A stretch of 5,711 nt of DNA from an uncultured Lachnospiraceae bacterium (GTDB taxonomy: Bacteria; Bacillota_A; Clostridia; Lachnospirales; Lachnospiraceae), in assembly GCA_902796775.1 (NCBI GenBank), contig CADBQK010000497.1, positions 1 through 5,711 of the forward strand, in the 5' to 3' direction. The translations under genes were made by a program, and so were the position numbers. Under the pieces are notes generated by a model. That model made no database searches. It saw only the letters and a program-made list of their open reading frames with translations, and was not told where the DNA came from. This document shows positions 5,175 through 5,711 of this stretch, piece by piece (within the stretch, counting starts at the first letter, position 1; each line of letters opens with the position of its first letter).

Positions 5175-5711
5175 TTATTCTGTGATTTCTGATTTCTTCT
5201 TTCTCTTTGCCAGCAGCAGGCCTGCTGCTGAAATGCCGATGATCCCTGCTCCTACGGCAACGATCACCCCGATACCGGACTGGCCTGACAGCGGCATCTT
5301 CACCTTTTCGATGTTGCCTACAGTCACATTGACATAGCAAGTCTGTACGATGGCCGCGGTATCCGGATCACCATTGACAACATGGTCATTAGTTGAATCG
5401 ATACCGGCTGCCGCATCCGCATTTCCTTCCACGGTATTGGTAAGGGATGCGATCGTGCCGTCATCGTTATAAGTGGAAGTGATCGTAAACTTTGTGTCCT
5501 TATTGATCACCTGATACATTTCAGGACACTCTGTCTCGTGAAGGGTATAAGTTCCCGCATCCAGACCGGTAACGGCGAACTCACCATTTTCATCTGTTAC
5601 AAACTCGAATGGTTCTGTACCAAGACGACCATCTTCCTGCACAAACATGCCGATCGATGCGCCATCATCCGGGTTTGTGGCCTCGATGGTAAACTTTGCT
5701 CCCGCCAGTGA
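5175..5711 (-). CDS. SpaA-type pilin / Cna-B surface protein with MPLSG sorting signal, C-terminal part
   Basis: The gene enters from the right edge; its start is outside the window and 178 codons plus a TAA stop are visible. The first ~75 visible residues form a Cna-B/SpaA prealbumin-like domain: LAGAKFTIEA opening, a DENGEF turn, then GTYTLHETECPE, where the first Glu of HETE sits where this family has the catalytic isopeptide Glu. A linker of ~60 residues leads to the sorting signal MPLSG (visible residues 139-143; 5297-5283), a Gly/Ile/Ala-rich membrane segment and the tail AKRKKKSEITE. By family knowledge the protein is exported and covalently joined by a sortase to a pilus or to the wall. 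MPLSG departs from LPXTG at two positions (Met for Leu, Ser for Thr). The next gene on the same strand starts 82 bases downstream, suggesting an operon. Which pilin (shaft, base or tip) this is cannot be told from the C-terminus alone. Confidence 0.92.
   Translation of the reverse strand, partial: SLAGAKFTIEATNPDDGASIGMFVQEDGRLGTEPFEFVTDENGEFAVTGLDAGTYTLHETECPEMYQVINKDTKFTITSTYNDDGTIASLTNTVEGNADAAAGIDSTNDHVVNGDPDTAAIVQTCYVNVTVGNIEKVKMPLSGQSGIGVIVAVGAGIIGISAAGLLLAKRKKKSEITE

Overview
The window looks like a sortase-dependent surface-protein (pilus) locus of a Gram-positive bacterium, most likely a gut-type Clostridia (Lachnospiraceae-like) member of the Bacillota. This assignment is inferred from three things: Cna-B/SpaA-type isopeptide domains, LPXTG-like sorting signals followed by a membrane segment and a K/R tail, and AGGA-type ribosome binding sites with moderate GC. 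No ribosomal or housekeeping marker is present to fix the taxon. Everything convincing is coded on the minus strand, so the transcriptional order runs from right to left.

Right end (5711 to 5175): the C-terminal 178 residues of a SpaA-type pilin or pilus-associated protein, with a Cna-B-like domain, an MPLSG sorting signal and a normal TAA stop. An 82-base gap follows. It holds a long imperfect hairpin and a good ribosome binding site.

Centre (5092 to about 1028): a very large secreted, wall-anchored protein. In order it has a signal peptide, a roughly 190-residue Glu/Thr-rich region containing a 78-bp tandem repeat, an I9-like propeptide, a subtilisin-like (S8) protease domain with Asp333, His358, Asn442 and Ser490, a CHAP/NlpC-like amidase fold without a visible nucleophilic Cys, five Cna-B/DUF7601/SpaA-like domains, and an LPVTG sorting signal with membrane segment and basic tail.

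Left end (1027 to 1): a second signal peptide and the first 342 residues of a classical two-domain pilin (D1, then a fimbrial isopeptide-forming D2), cut by the window edge.

The most striking point is that no stop codon separates the protease from the left-hand pilin. The frame stays open from the ATG at 5092 to the left edge (1697 codons). A strong Shine-Dalgarno lies 8 bases before the in-frame ATG at 1027, and a TGA in the next frame overlaps that ATG as ATGA. This suggests two translationally coupled genes merged by a small indel, a sequencing error, or a genuine fusion whose product would be cut by sortase and signal peptidase.

Read together, the locus would encode shaft or minor pilins plus a surface protease that may be a pilus-linked or wall-linked virulence/colonisation factor. 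The matching class C sortase is not in the window. The plus strand shows only antisense shadow frames.
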